NCBI GenBank assembly: GCA_004194705.1
Contig: SADC01000318.1
Location: forward strand, 248,001 to 312,000
Source: Ditylenchus dipsaci
Lineage: Eukaryota; Nematoda; Chromadorea; Rhabditida; Anguinidae
Direction: 5' to 3'
Length of the DNA: 64,000 bases
This document shows positions 54,100 to 63,883 of the stretch, piece by piece. The notes under the pieces are model-generated. The model saw only the letters and a list, made by a program, of their open reading frames with translations, was not told the DNA's origin and did no database searches. Within the stretch, counting starts at the first letter, position 1. Each line of letters starts with the position of its first letter. Both the position numbers and the translations under genes were made by a program.

Positions 54100-55420
54100 T
54101 TTTTTAGGCTACTTTGAAAGAGCAACTGAAACTGGACCGTAAAGTGCTTCAAAGTATAGCAAAACAAGGTCGTTAGTGCGTTAAGCGACCGATTCAAAAA
54201 AATATCAAATATTTGAAAAAAACGTTCTAATGATAACGTTTTTTTACTGTTTGTTTAACATGGATTTTTGACACCAGATTCGTGTTCAGCATGGTCGGTT
54301 TGCTTATTTAACTGCTCTTAAGGATTTAAAGTCATAGTCAAAATTCAAATTCCTCCCGAGACAATTACCTAGAGTTGCTTAATTAGCGGTAATTAAAAAT
54401 TGGATAATTGTCCGGATAATTATCCGGATAATTATCCGATAATTATCCATAATTAGCTGAAAACCAGCTAATTATGATTTTATATCGGTAATTGATCAAA
54501 AATTGCCTAAATCTTTGAATTTATACACAAACCAACTTCATTGACAACTATAATACATATCAACTCATATCATGGAGGTTCAATCATAATCATCGAGGAA
54601 TAAATTAATATCGGCAAAATTTTATTTATCTTCAATTTCTGTTCCACTTCCGTTTTTCCTCTTCGGCGTTTGACGTGTGCTCCTTCTCGAATAGACCGGC
54701 GTACCCTTTCAGGTTGTTTTACCTTAGTGCCCCAAGGCAAAAAGTCGATTTTTGGTCAATTTTTTTTCTTCTAAAAATGGTCGTCCGCGCCCTAAAACAT
54801 GTTTTCTACACGTATCAACCTTGAAATATCGAAAAAAGTGGTTAAAACTTGATTTTGAACCAGTTCAAGATTGTGTGGTTTAGCCATACGAATGCTCCCC
54901 AACATTCTTTCATTGATTTTTGATAACGGCAAAATATACGTTATGATTTTGGAAAAACATAACACCGAGTTTAAGTTCCCATATCAGGACAACAACATTT
55001 TGAACAACTATTCATTTCTGAGCAACAGAATATAATTAGCCGTATTTTATATGGTCGGCTAATTACGAATAATTAGCCGGATAATTATCCGATAATTATC
55101 CGGATAATTGTCCGGATAATTATCCATTCAGCAACTCTACAATTACCGATCAAATATTCCCAGTTTGAATGTTTTTTGTCTCGTGAGAAATATGAACTTT
55201 GACGATGAATTTCAATTTTTAAGAGCAGTTTTAAAGCAAATAAATCATGCTGAACACGAATTCGGTGTCAGAATTCCGGATTAATCAAGCGGTGACAAAT
55301 TTTTTTGTTAAAATGCTTTTTCAAATATTTGTTAATTTTTTGGAAACGGTCGATTTAACCCTCTGAAGACTTTGTTTTGCTACACTTTGAAGCATTTTTC
55401 AGCGCGGTTTAAATTTTTTT
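54100..55420. mobile_element. Foldback element hosting a hAT insertion
   Basis: The left arm (54100-54360) has CTTCAAAGTATAGCAAAACA, GATTCGTGTTCAGCATGGTC and CTGCTCTTAAGGATTTAAAG. The right arm (55150-55420) has their diverged inverses, ATCATGCTGAACACGAATTC and TTTTGCTACACTTTGAAGCA. The hAT-type element sits close to the centre of symmetry. Confidence 0.65.
54370..55139. mobile_element. hAT-type element with GGATAATTATCC repeats
   Basis: Perfect 8-bp duplication CAATTACC (54362-54369, 55140-55147). Ends TAGAGTTGC and GCAACTCTA. Both subterminal regions carry tandem GGATAATTATCC / GGATAATTGTCC units, which are self-complementary. The middle holds an arm of the CCCCAAGGCAAAAAGTCG repeat. No transposase. 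Confidence 0.92.
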
Positions 55421-55424
55421 TCAA

Positions 55425-56575
55425 TGATATGTATGGTTTGAAAAACAAACAGATGTAACCCGCCTAACTTTGCCTATTTTAGTGAAAAAAAACCGTTTTG
55501 GGAAAAATGACACGATTTTTTCTTTGGGCTAATCATTTTAAATAATGTTATCATGTACCCTACAACATATGTCATTAAAAAGCTAATTTCCTGTACTTCC
55601 TAACAAGCTATAGAAGTTATGCATGTGTATCTCTATATAGTATTTGGACTGTGTCCGTGTGTCGCCACTTTTGTGTTTAAGTCCAATTTGTGCCATTTTT
55701 TACAAACTTTTGTCGTATATATTTCCGGAACCCTAAAATTCAGCATCTCAGCTATCTTTTAGGCACCTTACCGTTAAATTACGGCTGCTCGAAAAAAAAA
55801 ATCTTTTAAGTCGCTCTAAATTCGAGACCCACATACCTTAGACACAAATCTCTGGAAAGTGACTCTGAATGCATGAAAAATGTATGCTTACCAGAGCTTA
55901 TTTATGCTGTAGGCCTCAGTTAACAAAACTATGTTCAAATTTCATCTTCTAGGGTATAACTAAGATTCTGGGCTTTCATCTGAGCGGTGGTTGTGAATGA
56001 TCATAAGAATTAAAATTGTGAAAAACGTCATTTCCAAAAATATAGCCGAAACTCTAATCCCCCAATTGTACTCTCTTCTTCCTTGGTTAAGCCTTCGGAA
56101 GTTACCTATACTTCTAAAGTGATTTTGCCGTGAAAATTTTGTCATGTGATTCTTCATACTGAGAAAAAAAGTTGGAAGAAAGTTAGATTCAAAAGCTAAG
56201 ACCTGCCAAATTTCCGAAAATTTAGAAAGAAAGTTACTAAACTCGTCGGAAAGTAAATAAAATTGGTACAGGTTGAGTCGATATAAAACTAAACATTGCT
56301 TGCTGCAAAGGGCTAACTAACTGCGTGGTCTATTCCCATATGCTTATGACCTGTGGCTTTAACCGTCCATCCTTTTACCCCAAATTGTTATACCATAATT
56401 ACACAAATAGAAATTGAACAGGACTTGCTAAGAAGCTATCCAGTGAGAGACAATCTGAAGAAAAGTCCATGAAAAATGAAAATTTGAATAAAAACAAACT
56501 TGATTTAAAAGTGTTCGCGTTTTTTGGCCCCACTTTGTATGTACACATTCATCCATATACTCAGGTTACTTTTAG
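55425..56575. other. Spacer with dispersed repeats
   Basis: 55830-55945 is a copy of the ATGTATGCTTACCAGAG / TTATGCTGTAGGCCTCAG family also seen at 24050, 39390, 40330 and 48360. No exon supported; the minus frame at 55960-56157 looks like chance. Confidence 0.4.
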
Positions 56576-56846
56576 AACTTTAACACCAACTCGCCTAACT
56601 CTTCACCAGCTTTTGAAGCTAGCAACAACAGCAGTAATCACAGCTACACACCACAGGCATAGACAATTTGCAGCAGGAGTCGATTGATTCAGCGAGCATT
56701 GAAGAGCACAACAATCAAGGAATGATGATCAAAGTGCCCCAAATCTCTTTAAGCAACCCAATCTATGGTGTTGGTGTGAGCATTCTTGACGAACTGGACA
56801 GACAACAAAAAACAAAATGGCTACAAAAAGGTCAGACTTTTTTATA
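56576..56846 (+). CDS. Coding exon of an unrecognised gene
   Basis: Acceptor TACTTTTAG, donor TTTATA|GTGAGT. Frame one reads NFNTNSPNSSPAFEASNNSS then NHSYTPQ. After an apparent missing base at GG 56656-56657 it continues GIDNLQQESIDSASIEEHNN, MIKVPQISLSNPIYGVGVS, ILDELDRQQKTKWLQKGQT, FLY. A Ser/Asn-rich linker followed by what looks like a folded segment suggests a nuclear or regulatory protein. I could not place the family. Upstream and downstream exons were not found; the hAT element at 57223 lies in the following intron or spacer. Confidence 0.55.
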
Positions 56847-56849
56847 GTG

Positions 56850-57222
56850 AGTATTAATCTTTCAAACCAGATCTCTAAAAACTCACTTTTTCGCTTATAA
56901 ATTGTGGTTTCTCCCAAGCAGAACGAAGAAAACAAAAAAGTTTTGGTACTATTCCATTGTACCCACCTACACCCCCCTCCCCCAAGCCAGCTTTTTATAA
57001 GCACTCAGAACCTTTTTATGCAATAATTTTGCCATAGAAGGACAGAAAAGTGATTTTAAAAGGGTCAAAGGGCTGCATTGGGGAGGGAATTATTAAAATA
57101 AAATAAAATTAAAAGCATTAAAAATTTAAGTTTTACATCTTAGTCCAGCTTGAATTAAAATCTCATCGAACTAGTTTGCTGCAGTGAAAGTGGCCTAAGT
57201 CGTCTTATCTGGCAGTGTCAAG
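56850..57222. other. Spacer; hAT left flank
   Basis: 57195-57222 (TTATCTGGCAGTGTCAAG) is similar to 44130-44150 (GATCTGGCATTGTCAAG), so a shared repeat lies at the hAT boundary. No gene. Confidence 0.35.
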
Positions 57223-59737
57223 TAGTGTTGGGCGCAAGACAAGAATCTTGCAAGATTTTGCGTTCTTGTTCTTGCAAATACCGCGATTCTTGTTCTTGTT
57301 TCTTGCTTGCACACTTTCGGAATTCTTGCAAGAATCTTGCAAGAAAAATAGCTATTTGTGTATTTTGATGTGCATAGAGGTTGCTGCGACCATTTGTCAG
57401 TAATTCCATCGGATTTATCTATGTTCTCAATTTTAGTTCATGACTCACAACGTTTGGAAGATCGATCTGTACGAGAGAAAAGCACCTGGCGAGCTAAAAG
57501 AATCGGAAGTAGTCGTCTGCAAAGCTTGTCGTGCCAGAAATGCCAAGAAATACGAGTTCAAGATTGCTAATCGAAGTGTCGTTGGTCTGGTCCGCCATCT
57601 GAGTCAGCATGATGAGTTCAAGATAAATTTGAGAAGCTAGAGAATAACTCTGAAGAAGCAGTGGCTATGGATCAGATCGTTATTCGTGCTTCAGGTTTGT
57701 AAACAACTGTTTGTGCAATTTTCAATGTGTGTTAAATATATGCAAGACACTTATTTAGGTGGCTTGAGCGTTCTCGACAAGAAAGTAATCAATCACGTGG
57801 CGGAGAACTGCATCTCGTTTAATTCCATCGAAAGCAGGTCGTTCGTCTCTCTCTTTAACAGCATGAACTCCACCGAAAATCTCAAGAAGCGCCATCACTA
57901 TTCCGAGTTCGTTCTACCTAGGGCCTACAAAGCAGTTGTTAAAGTGATCAAGTCAAAACTAGACAAGTGTGAGTTGCTCTCCTTCACACGGACATCTGGT
58001 TGTCGCATTCGGGTCTCTCTTTTATCAGGTACTTGAGGGTCTTTGATTACTATTTGCTACGTCTATGTTTCAGTCTCACAGCACAAGGCATCAATCGATC
58101 ATGGACTAGGGTCAAATACGTACTTGCGATAAGGGAACTTCCAGGGAGCCACACTGCCGACAACATCAACGCAGCTACTCGGGAAATCTTGTGCGAGTGG
58201 GAGATCAATCAATCCAGATGTCATGTGTTTCTCAGAGACGGTGCAGCTAATATGAAGAAGGTGTTCGAGGGTAGGCTGACCAGATGAACTTTATCTATAT
58301 CACCTATTTGACATGTTTAGGTAGTTTTGATCATGCCGATGGTGCTGCTCACAAGCTAAATCTGACGTCAAGTCAGTTGTCTCGGCGAGTGGATCAGCAG
58401 TTAAAGATTGTCTGACCAAGTGTCGCAAGATCGCCGGTCACTTCTCTTCATCCAATCTTGCCAAGGATTTGCTTGGAGGATCTAGAAAGATGCAAACATG
58501 AAACCTAATCGTATCAAGCAGGTAACTAAATATTCAACTGTGTTGATATCTCCCTTTTTTTTTGCTTTTAGGATGTTGTGACTAGATGAAATTCAACTCT
58601 GGAAATGGTGGAACGATTGGTTGAACAAAGAAAGGCCGTGCAAATCTATTTCCTCCGCCATGATCAACTGAAGCCAGAGACTTGACTGCAAATGAGTGGA
58701 AGATGCTAGAGAATTGATCCTACTTCTCGAGCCGGCTGATGCTTCAACACGGACTTCTGTAAGGACGACTGCCACTTCGGACTGCAAATAGCGATCTCTC
58801 GAATGCTGCTCAGGGAGGTGAACGAAGGTGTGGTGCCAAGTCTGCTAAATGAAAAGTGTCTTTTGGTCGAGAAGATTGAATCAAGATTTGAAATGTTGGG
58901 TTACGAAAAGGATAATTTCGTAGTAAGAATAAAATCTTAGTTTAAAACATGTTACACTTGCAGGAACTATGGTCTGGCACTCTTCCTTGACCCTCGATTC
59001 AAGGATCGTTGCTTCGAGGGCGAAAATCAATTCCGGAGCATGGTCAAGCAATGGCTGGTCAGCGAATATCAACCAATGGAAGAGCCAGTGGAAGAGCAAG
59101 TGCAACCTATTGATGTGAAAGCAGAAGTGAGGGAACCGCTTGTGAAAAAGCCGAGAAGTCTGTTTGCCCGCCAAGTGGATGGAATTCAGGAGAACAATGC
59201 GCTTCGACCAACAACCACCTGGGAGCAGAATCTAGATTTTGTAAGCGTTTGTGAAATTAGTGATTGTTTGTGTTTAAATGTCTGCGTTAGGAATTGATTT
59301 CGTACAACGCCGAAAAGCCAATACCATTGCACTCCGACCCGCTCCTCTACTGGCAGAAAAACGCGGTACATTTCGCGATTCTCGCTAAGGCTGCTTATCG
59401 TTTTCTGTCTGCTCTGTCGACGTCTCATCCAAGCGAACAACTTTTCAGCCATGCGAGGGACATGTTTCACTACAAGCGCAGTCAGTTGGACCCAATAAAC
59501 GCCAAGCAACTCATTTTTTTGAATGGTGCTCTGCCTGATATAAATTTCACTTATTGATTCGTTTTGTTTGCATGTTTGGGTGTTATGAATAAAGAATTTT
59601 GTGTAATTGTAGTGTTGTAAAAATTTTCTTGCTTTCTTGCAAGAATCTTGCAAAAAAGTTCTGCAAGATTCTTGTTCTTGCAAAAAAATGCTTTTCTTGT
59701 TCTTGTTTCTTGCTTGCACCTCAACTCCCCAACACTA
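57223..59737 (+). mobile_element. hAT transposon, near full length, degenerate
   Basis: Ends TAGTGTTGGGCGCAAG and CTCAACTCCCCAACACTA. Both subterminal regions are packed with TTCTTGTTCTTGC and CTTGCAAGATTCTTG words, the usual kind of transposase-binding repeats. Flanking octamers GTGTCAAG and CAAAATGG differ, so the insertion is old or rearranged. It contains the transposase pseudogene 57440-59557. Confidence 0.85.
57440..59557 (+). pseudogene. hAT transposase (BED finger, RNase H-like, dimerisation domain), inactivated
   Basis: The N-terminus has a BED finger: VVCKACRARNAKKYEFKI then GLVRHLSQHDE. Next come introns of about 64 and 45 nt, then DNINAATREILCEWEINQSR and CHVFLRDGAANMKK, the catalytic-core region. 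Next is DVVTR with stop-NSTLEMVERL (the RWNST motif with Trp replaced by TGA). LALFLDPRFKDRCF follows. The C-terminus is LSALSTSHPSEQLFSHARD then KRSQLDPINAKQLIFLN, the dimerisation helix region. At least four frame breaks (57625, 57995, 58405, 58725) and internal stops make it inactive. It resembles ZBED-type hAT transposases of animals. Confidence 0.85.
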
Positions 59738-59742
59738 CAAAA

Positions 59743-59805
59743 TGGTGGTTGCAGGAATCGAACCTGCAGCTCTCAGTTGTCCGGGCTCATGCGCTACACG
59801 CCCCC
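59743..59805 (-). repeat. tRNA-like sequence with good T arm
   Basis: Minus strand: GGCGTGTAGCGCATGAGCCC as A-box region, then GCAGG-TTCGATT-CCTGC, a perfect 5-bp T stem with 7-nt loop, then AACCACCA. The 5' acceptor strand GGGGGGC does not pair well with it. A decayed tRNA or tRNA-derived SINE head, directly beside the hAT end. Confidence 0.6.
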
Positions 59806-60084
59806 CAAAATTTAAATCATAGTGCAGTTCAAGACAAACAAACTCCAAGATTATTTTTTATGAAATTCAAATTTTTTAAACGAAAATTTCCATTTCTAGA
59901 GCAGCAGAAGAAAATGCAAAAGTTAGGTAGTAAAAATTGGGAAAACAAGGAAAGCCAGACTCAATTCAACAATAAAGTTTCTTTATTGACGAAACAAATC
60001 ATAATCTCTGAAATTTAACAATCACATCAAACACAATTGTAAGGAGAATAACGGGAACGATGTTTAGCCTAATATACTCTTCGG

Positions 60085-60799
60085 CTAGATAGCGTTTCTG
60101 TCAGCTTCAGCGTGGGTCTTTCTGTGATCTTCTGAGAATTTCTCCTTCCACTTTTCATTGATGCCTTCCACGTTTCAAGCGCCTTCAATTGCCAGAAATA
60201 TTGCCTGAAAGCAATTCATGAAAGATCAGGAAGTATTGCAACGTACAAATTATACCTTTGCAACGATAAGAGTGTTAGGCTTAGCGTATATCTTGCTTGC
60301 ATCCATCCGCAAAATTGTTCCCAGATTGTACTAGGCCACTGAATCCTTGAACTCCTCGCAGAAAAGCCTACACGCTTTCTTGTTCTCCCCTTTCAAGTCG
60401 GCTGCAATTATCTAGAAAAAATAAATTTATTGTGTGATTTGCCGACACAAGGACACAAACCTTTTCTACGTCCATCGTAGGGAAGACTTCGCGGAACTTG
60501 GCATACACTTTATCCTGCTTCTTATTCAACCTGAGGCTGCACTTGCACTGTCGCACGTCCTCCCTAGTGGCTGATGATTCCCTAAACGCAGCTTAAAAAG
60601 TAAGGTAAATCAGCATACAAAGACGGATCTTGCCTGCCTCCTCTGCTCTTGCGATGGCCTTTTCTTTGACGCTCATCTTGGCACTTCTTGCTTCGACCAG
60701 AGCCCTTCTTGCTTCAGAAGTCCTTAGAGAGTTAGCTTGCTTTGTTTCCGGGTCTTTCTGCACTGCAGTAGCACGTCTTGTTCGGACCATTAGGCTCGC
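60085..60799 (-). pseudogene. Four-exon gene or pseudogene, basic charged protein, unknown
   Basis: Exons 60799-60634, 60591-60461, 60411-60256 and 60204-60085 join in consistent phase; the first donor is GCAAGA (a GC donor). ATG at 60790: MVRTRRATAVQKDPETKQAN, then Ala/Arg/Glu-rich helix-like sequence, CSLRLNKKQDKVYAKFREVF, IAADLKGENKKACRLFCEEF, NVEGINEKWKEKFSEDHRK. TAG interrupts VA-YNLGTILR and TGA interrupts EGA-NVEGI; both would be explained by TGG changed by one G-to-A step. Introns are 42-51 nt with TTTTTAAG, TTTTCTAG and GCTTTCAG acceptors. No family recognised. Confidence 0.5.
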
Positions 60800-61640
60800 C
60801 TGAAATGGTAAACAAATTATACCGAAATAAACGACAGACAAAAAGTGCAAAACCACATAGTTTTTCGTACAATTTTTATACCAAAATGTAGCCTGTATAC
60901 TCAGCTACCAGAAAAGTCAGAACGATTTTTGTAAAGTCAGAATTTTGAAAACTAGAGACCAATCAAAGCAAACAACTGGCATTTTCTCGAGTAAAAATAG
61001 GGGTTTTTGCATTTCCATCTAACTTTTGCATTAGGCATCCTAAATTTGCATTTTTTGCATACTTCCTTGGTACGAAAATGTAGCTTATTTACTACTCTAA
61101 AGGGTTCCTGATTTCGTTTGTGCATAAATAGTCGAAAAAACTTTTCAGGATCTCAATTTAGCGAACCAGACAATGAAGAAATATTGAAAATTTCACAGAA
61201 GTTAATTATGATTTTGATAATTTGCGTGTTTCATGGGCAAGTAATGGCTCATTTGAAAACCCTTCGTGTGAGCAATATTTTGGTCATGAATATGCCAAGG
61301 CAACAAGGAAAAAACCAGATCAGGCGTACGAAACAGAAAGACTCCGAAAGGGTCTAAAAATGATTGTTTTTGAAAAAAATTCGTTTGGCGCCAAATTTTC
61401 CTAATGCACTAAGATTTGAATTTTAGGGGGTCGTGGCTACCATTACACTACGCCGCCACCTCTTCCTTCGTTTCCTAAGGGCCTATGTATATCTGCTCTC
61501 TTTACAACTATATAGCGAAAAAATTGTTAGAACAAACTGAGCCGAACTGGGTTACAGAATTTACGATCTGCGTCACAGCATAAAATTATGGCCGTGTAAA
61601 AGTGGGGAATTTCTTGAAACACACTGTTTGTCTTTTTTCA
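60800..61640. other. Spacer with no firm gene
   Basis: A plus frame after TTTTCAG at 61148 reads DLNLANQTMKKY or, in another frame, GSQFSEPDNEEILKISQK; too short to call. TTTTTGCATTT words recur near 61015-61060. Confidence 0.3.
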
Positions 61641-61641
61641 G

Positions 61642-62024
61642 GAGTAGAGGCCAAAAATCGCAACATGATCTCTTGGGAGAAACCGCTCTTGAGAAAAATC
61701 GAAGAAACCGCGGCTGAGCACGCTTCCTCCCTGAATGACAGTGAAAGGGAACAGGTGTCTCTATTTTTTACTTTTTCCGTGTTTCACATAAAGCAAATCT
61801 ATATTCAGTTGCAAACCATCCTGGAGGCAGTGCACCCTAGTTCATCAGGCAGTCAAGACCTTCCCAGTCAAGAATGCACAACCTATGATGAAGAAGATGA
61901 GCGAAGTGACCGACCGTCTTCTGTGCTTCTAGAGGCAGTCACTCTCAGACAACAGTACAGTGAGACTTACTGCTCTTCACTGGCTTTGGAAGTGCCAAAG
62001 CGATGCTTCAACACAAAACTGTAA
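61642..62024 (+). CDS. C-terminal exons of an unrecognised gene
   Basis: Acceptor GTCTTTTTTCAG. First exon 61642-61754: VEAKNRNMISWEKPLLRKIE, ETAAEHASSLNDSEREQ, donor ACAG|GTGTCT. A 54-nt T-rich intron (61755-61808, again a stop-free multiple of three) follows. Second exon 61809-62024: LQTILEAVHPSSSGSQ, CTTYDEEDERSDRPSSV, LRQQYSETYCSSLALEVPK, stop. It enters in phase 1. Acidic and Ser-rich. The exon at 56576-56846 leaves in phase 2, so they are not adjacent exons of one gene. Confidence 0.45.
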
Positions 62025-62039
62025 GACTTTCGCTTGCGC

Positions 62040-62107
62040 ACAGCCAGAGATGAGAATTTTACCCTAATCGGATAAATAACCCGGGACTCTATCAGAACAT
62101 TTACGGT
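62040..62107. repeat. CCGTAAA-variant fragment
   Basis: ACCCGGGACTCTATCAGAAC then ATTTACGG and TA: a right end of the CCGTATT/CCGTAAA family with a CCCGGG tag. Left end not found. Confidence 0.45.
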
Positions 62108-62124
62108 AATAGGTTTTGTATCCT

Positions 62125-62275
62125 ATTTGCTCCTAAAATATCCTGCTAGGATACACATCCTAAAATATCCTAATTAAGATCCTTACATATAAGACATCCT
62201 AATTAGGATCCTTTAAATAGAGTATCCTAATCAGGATCCTTTATTCAAAATGTCCTAATTATAATTATTTTTAAG
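62125..62275. repeat. TCCTAATTAGGATCC tandem palindromes
   Basis: Units ATCCTGCTAGGATAC, ATCCTAATTAAGATCC, ATCCTAATTAGGATCC and ATCCTAATCAGGATCC follow one another. The same design as the GGATAATTATCC element at 54370, but terminal repeats and flanking duplications are not seen, so it may be a broken hAT-type element. Confidence 0.55.
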
Positions 62276-62494
62276 TTGGGATGTGCTCATTTTTCTTCGC
62301 TGTATATGTTGTTCTGTCGGATTGCTTTTTTTTTTCCAGATTTTCTTCGCGGATTCGTGTTTAGCATGGCCTATATTACAGTAGCGCTTTTTGAGGGGGG
62401 AGGTATTCAAAATTATACAATAGAGTCTGATAGCTCGTAAGAAAGCTGAGATCCAGGGCTACACGACATTTGAAAAAAATTTGAAATGAGTAAA

Positions 62495-63883
62495 ACGGAA
62501 TTTCGCAGCTAATTCTCGTAATTTTGCAGCAAATTCTAGTAATTTTGCAGCAAATGTTTCATAAAATGACTTGGATTGCTCAGAACCAGGGTGTTAACCT
62601 CAGCCGGCTGAGGTTAAACTCAGCCATCAGCCGGCTGAGGCTGAGGCTGATGGCTGAGGTAGAAATTTCAGCCCGGCTGACGGCTGAGCTGAGGAAAGTT
62701 TTCAGACCTCAGCCGGCTGAGGCTGACGGCTGAGGAAATTTTTAGACCTGGCAGACGGCTGAGGCAGAAAAATTCTTCAAAATTTTCTTAACAGAAAAAA
62801 TTTTTAAACTTAACTTTTTGTCTTAAAAGCTTTGAAATTTCCAATTTTTTATAGTAATAATGCCATCAGGTAGCGCTGCAATTCTGGTTTCTTACAAAAT
62901 TATATCTATTGCATTCTCTTAAAAAATTGTAAACAGCAGGACCAAAGCATAAGGGTGGTCAGAAAAGTAATTCAGTTCATAACTTTAACTTATTATTTTA
63001 CATTTCGTGACGTTATGCAATAATTGATACTTTATCAGTAACCAGAATCGCACAGCTACTTAATGGTGTCATCGTTTTGAAAAAAAATAGAAGAATACGA
63101 ATTTAATTTCACAAAATTGAAATTCGCAGAAAAAAGACTTTTTTTCACCAAACATAAGTCATTTTACCTCAAAAGCCAGCTTTGTCTATTTTATGGCTAC
63201 TTATACACAAACCAATAAAATTGTTAATTTTAATAGTTTTATATTACAGCCGGCTGAGCTCGAACTCAGCCATCAGCCGGCTGAGGCTGATGGCTGAGGT
63301 AAAAATTTGCTCGGCTGAGGCTGAGGAAAATTTTCAGACCTCAGCCGGCTGAGGCTGATGGCTGAGATAAAAATTTTGGCACGGCTGACGGCTGAGGCTG
63401 AGGAAAATTTTCAGACCTCAGCCGGCTGAGGCTGATGGCTGAGGTAATCGTCGAGTATACCACCCTGCTCAGAACCCCATCCTGGAGTGGCCAGAAGCCC
63501 CTGAGAGTTGGTTTTTTGGGGGTTTACTAAGGGGGGGGGGCGGTTAAACTTTTTCTGAAAATTCGATTTGGCGGATCAGAATTCCAGTTCGACTCAAACG
63601 CTCAGAATTCCACCCTAGAACGCTCAAAACCAACATAAACCTGAAATTCTGAGCGATTAAGCCCATCGAACTGGAATTCTGATCCGCCCGATCAAATTTT
63701 CGCAAAAAGTTTACCCCCCCCTTTAGTAGACTACCAAAAAACCAACTTTCAGGACTTCTGGCCATTCCGGGGTGAGATTCTGGGCGATCTAAGTCGTTTT
63801 ATGAAACATTTGCTGCAAAATTACGAGATTTTGCTGCAAAAAAATTAGCTGCAAAATTAAGAGAATTAGCTGCAAAATTCCGT
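62495..63883. mobile_element. Foldback element with AATTTTGCAGCAAATT repeats, interrupted by a hAT-type element
   Basis: Left end ACGGAATTTCGCAGCTAATT then tandem CGTAATTTTGCAGCAAA; the right end is the inverse, GAATTAGCTGCAAAATTCCG. If the insertion at 62587-63467 is removed with one CTCAGAAC, the arms pair throughout. GGCCAGAAGCCCCTGAGAGT pairs with the CTTTCAGGACTTCTGGCC region, and GATTTGGCGGATCAGAATTC pairs near 63660. The element is then about 0.5 kb. Confidence 0.85.
62587..63467. mobile_element. hAT-type element with CAGCCGGCTGAGG repeats
   Basis: Perfect 8-bp duplication CTCAGAAC (62579-62586, 63468-63475). Ends CAGGGTG and CACCCTG. Both sides carry tandem CAGCCGGCTGAGGCTGATGG / CTGAGGTAAAAATTT units, GC-rich and self-complementary (CAGCCGGCTG) in otherwise AT-rich DNA. 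The centre, 62760-63240, has no coding frame. Confidence 0.93.

Larger units (their letters stand above)
54017..56538. mobile_element. Tentative element with GGGGCAAAAAAACGCGGACATC ends
   Basis: Left end CAGGATGGGGCAAAAAAACG then CGGACATC; right end GTGTTCGCGTTTTTTGGCCC then CACTTTG and TA. The ends match those at 21163-21573. The 2.5 kb between is mostly other repeats, so the two ends may not belong together. Confidence 0.4.

Noticed and set aside
55960..56157. Minus-strand frame of 65 codons
   Set aside because: Looks like chance; ends in repeat-derived sequence and lacks splice context.
59743..59805. A functional tRNA gene
   Set aside because: T arm is perfect but the acceptor and D stems do not pair; better described as tRNA-derived.
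56576..62024. A single gene joining the exons at 56576-56846 and 61642-62024
   Set aside because: Phases do not match directly (2 against 1) and a complete hAT transposon lies between; no intervening exon found.
24417..63467. CRISPR-like arrays
   Set aside because: Tandem motifs have no unique spacers of regular length and sit inside transposons of a eukaryotic genome.
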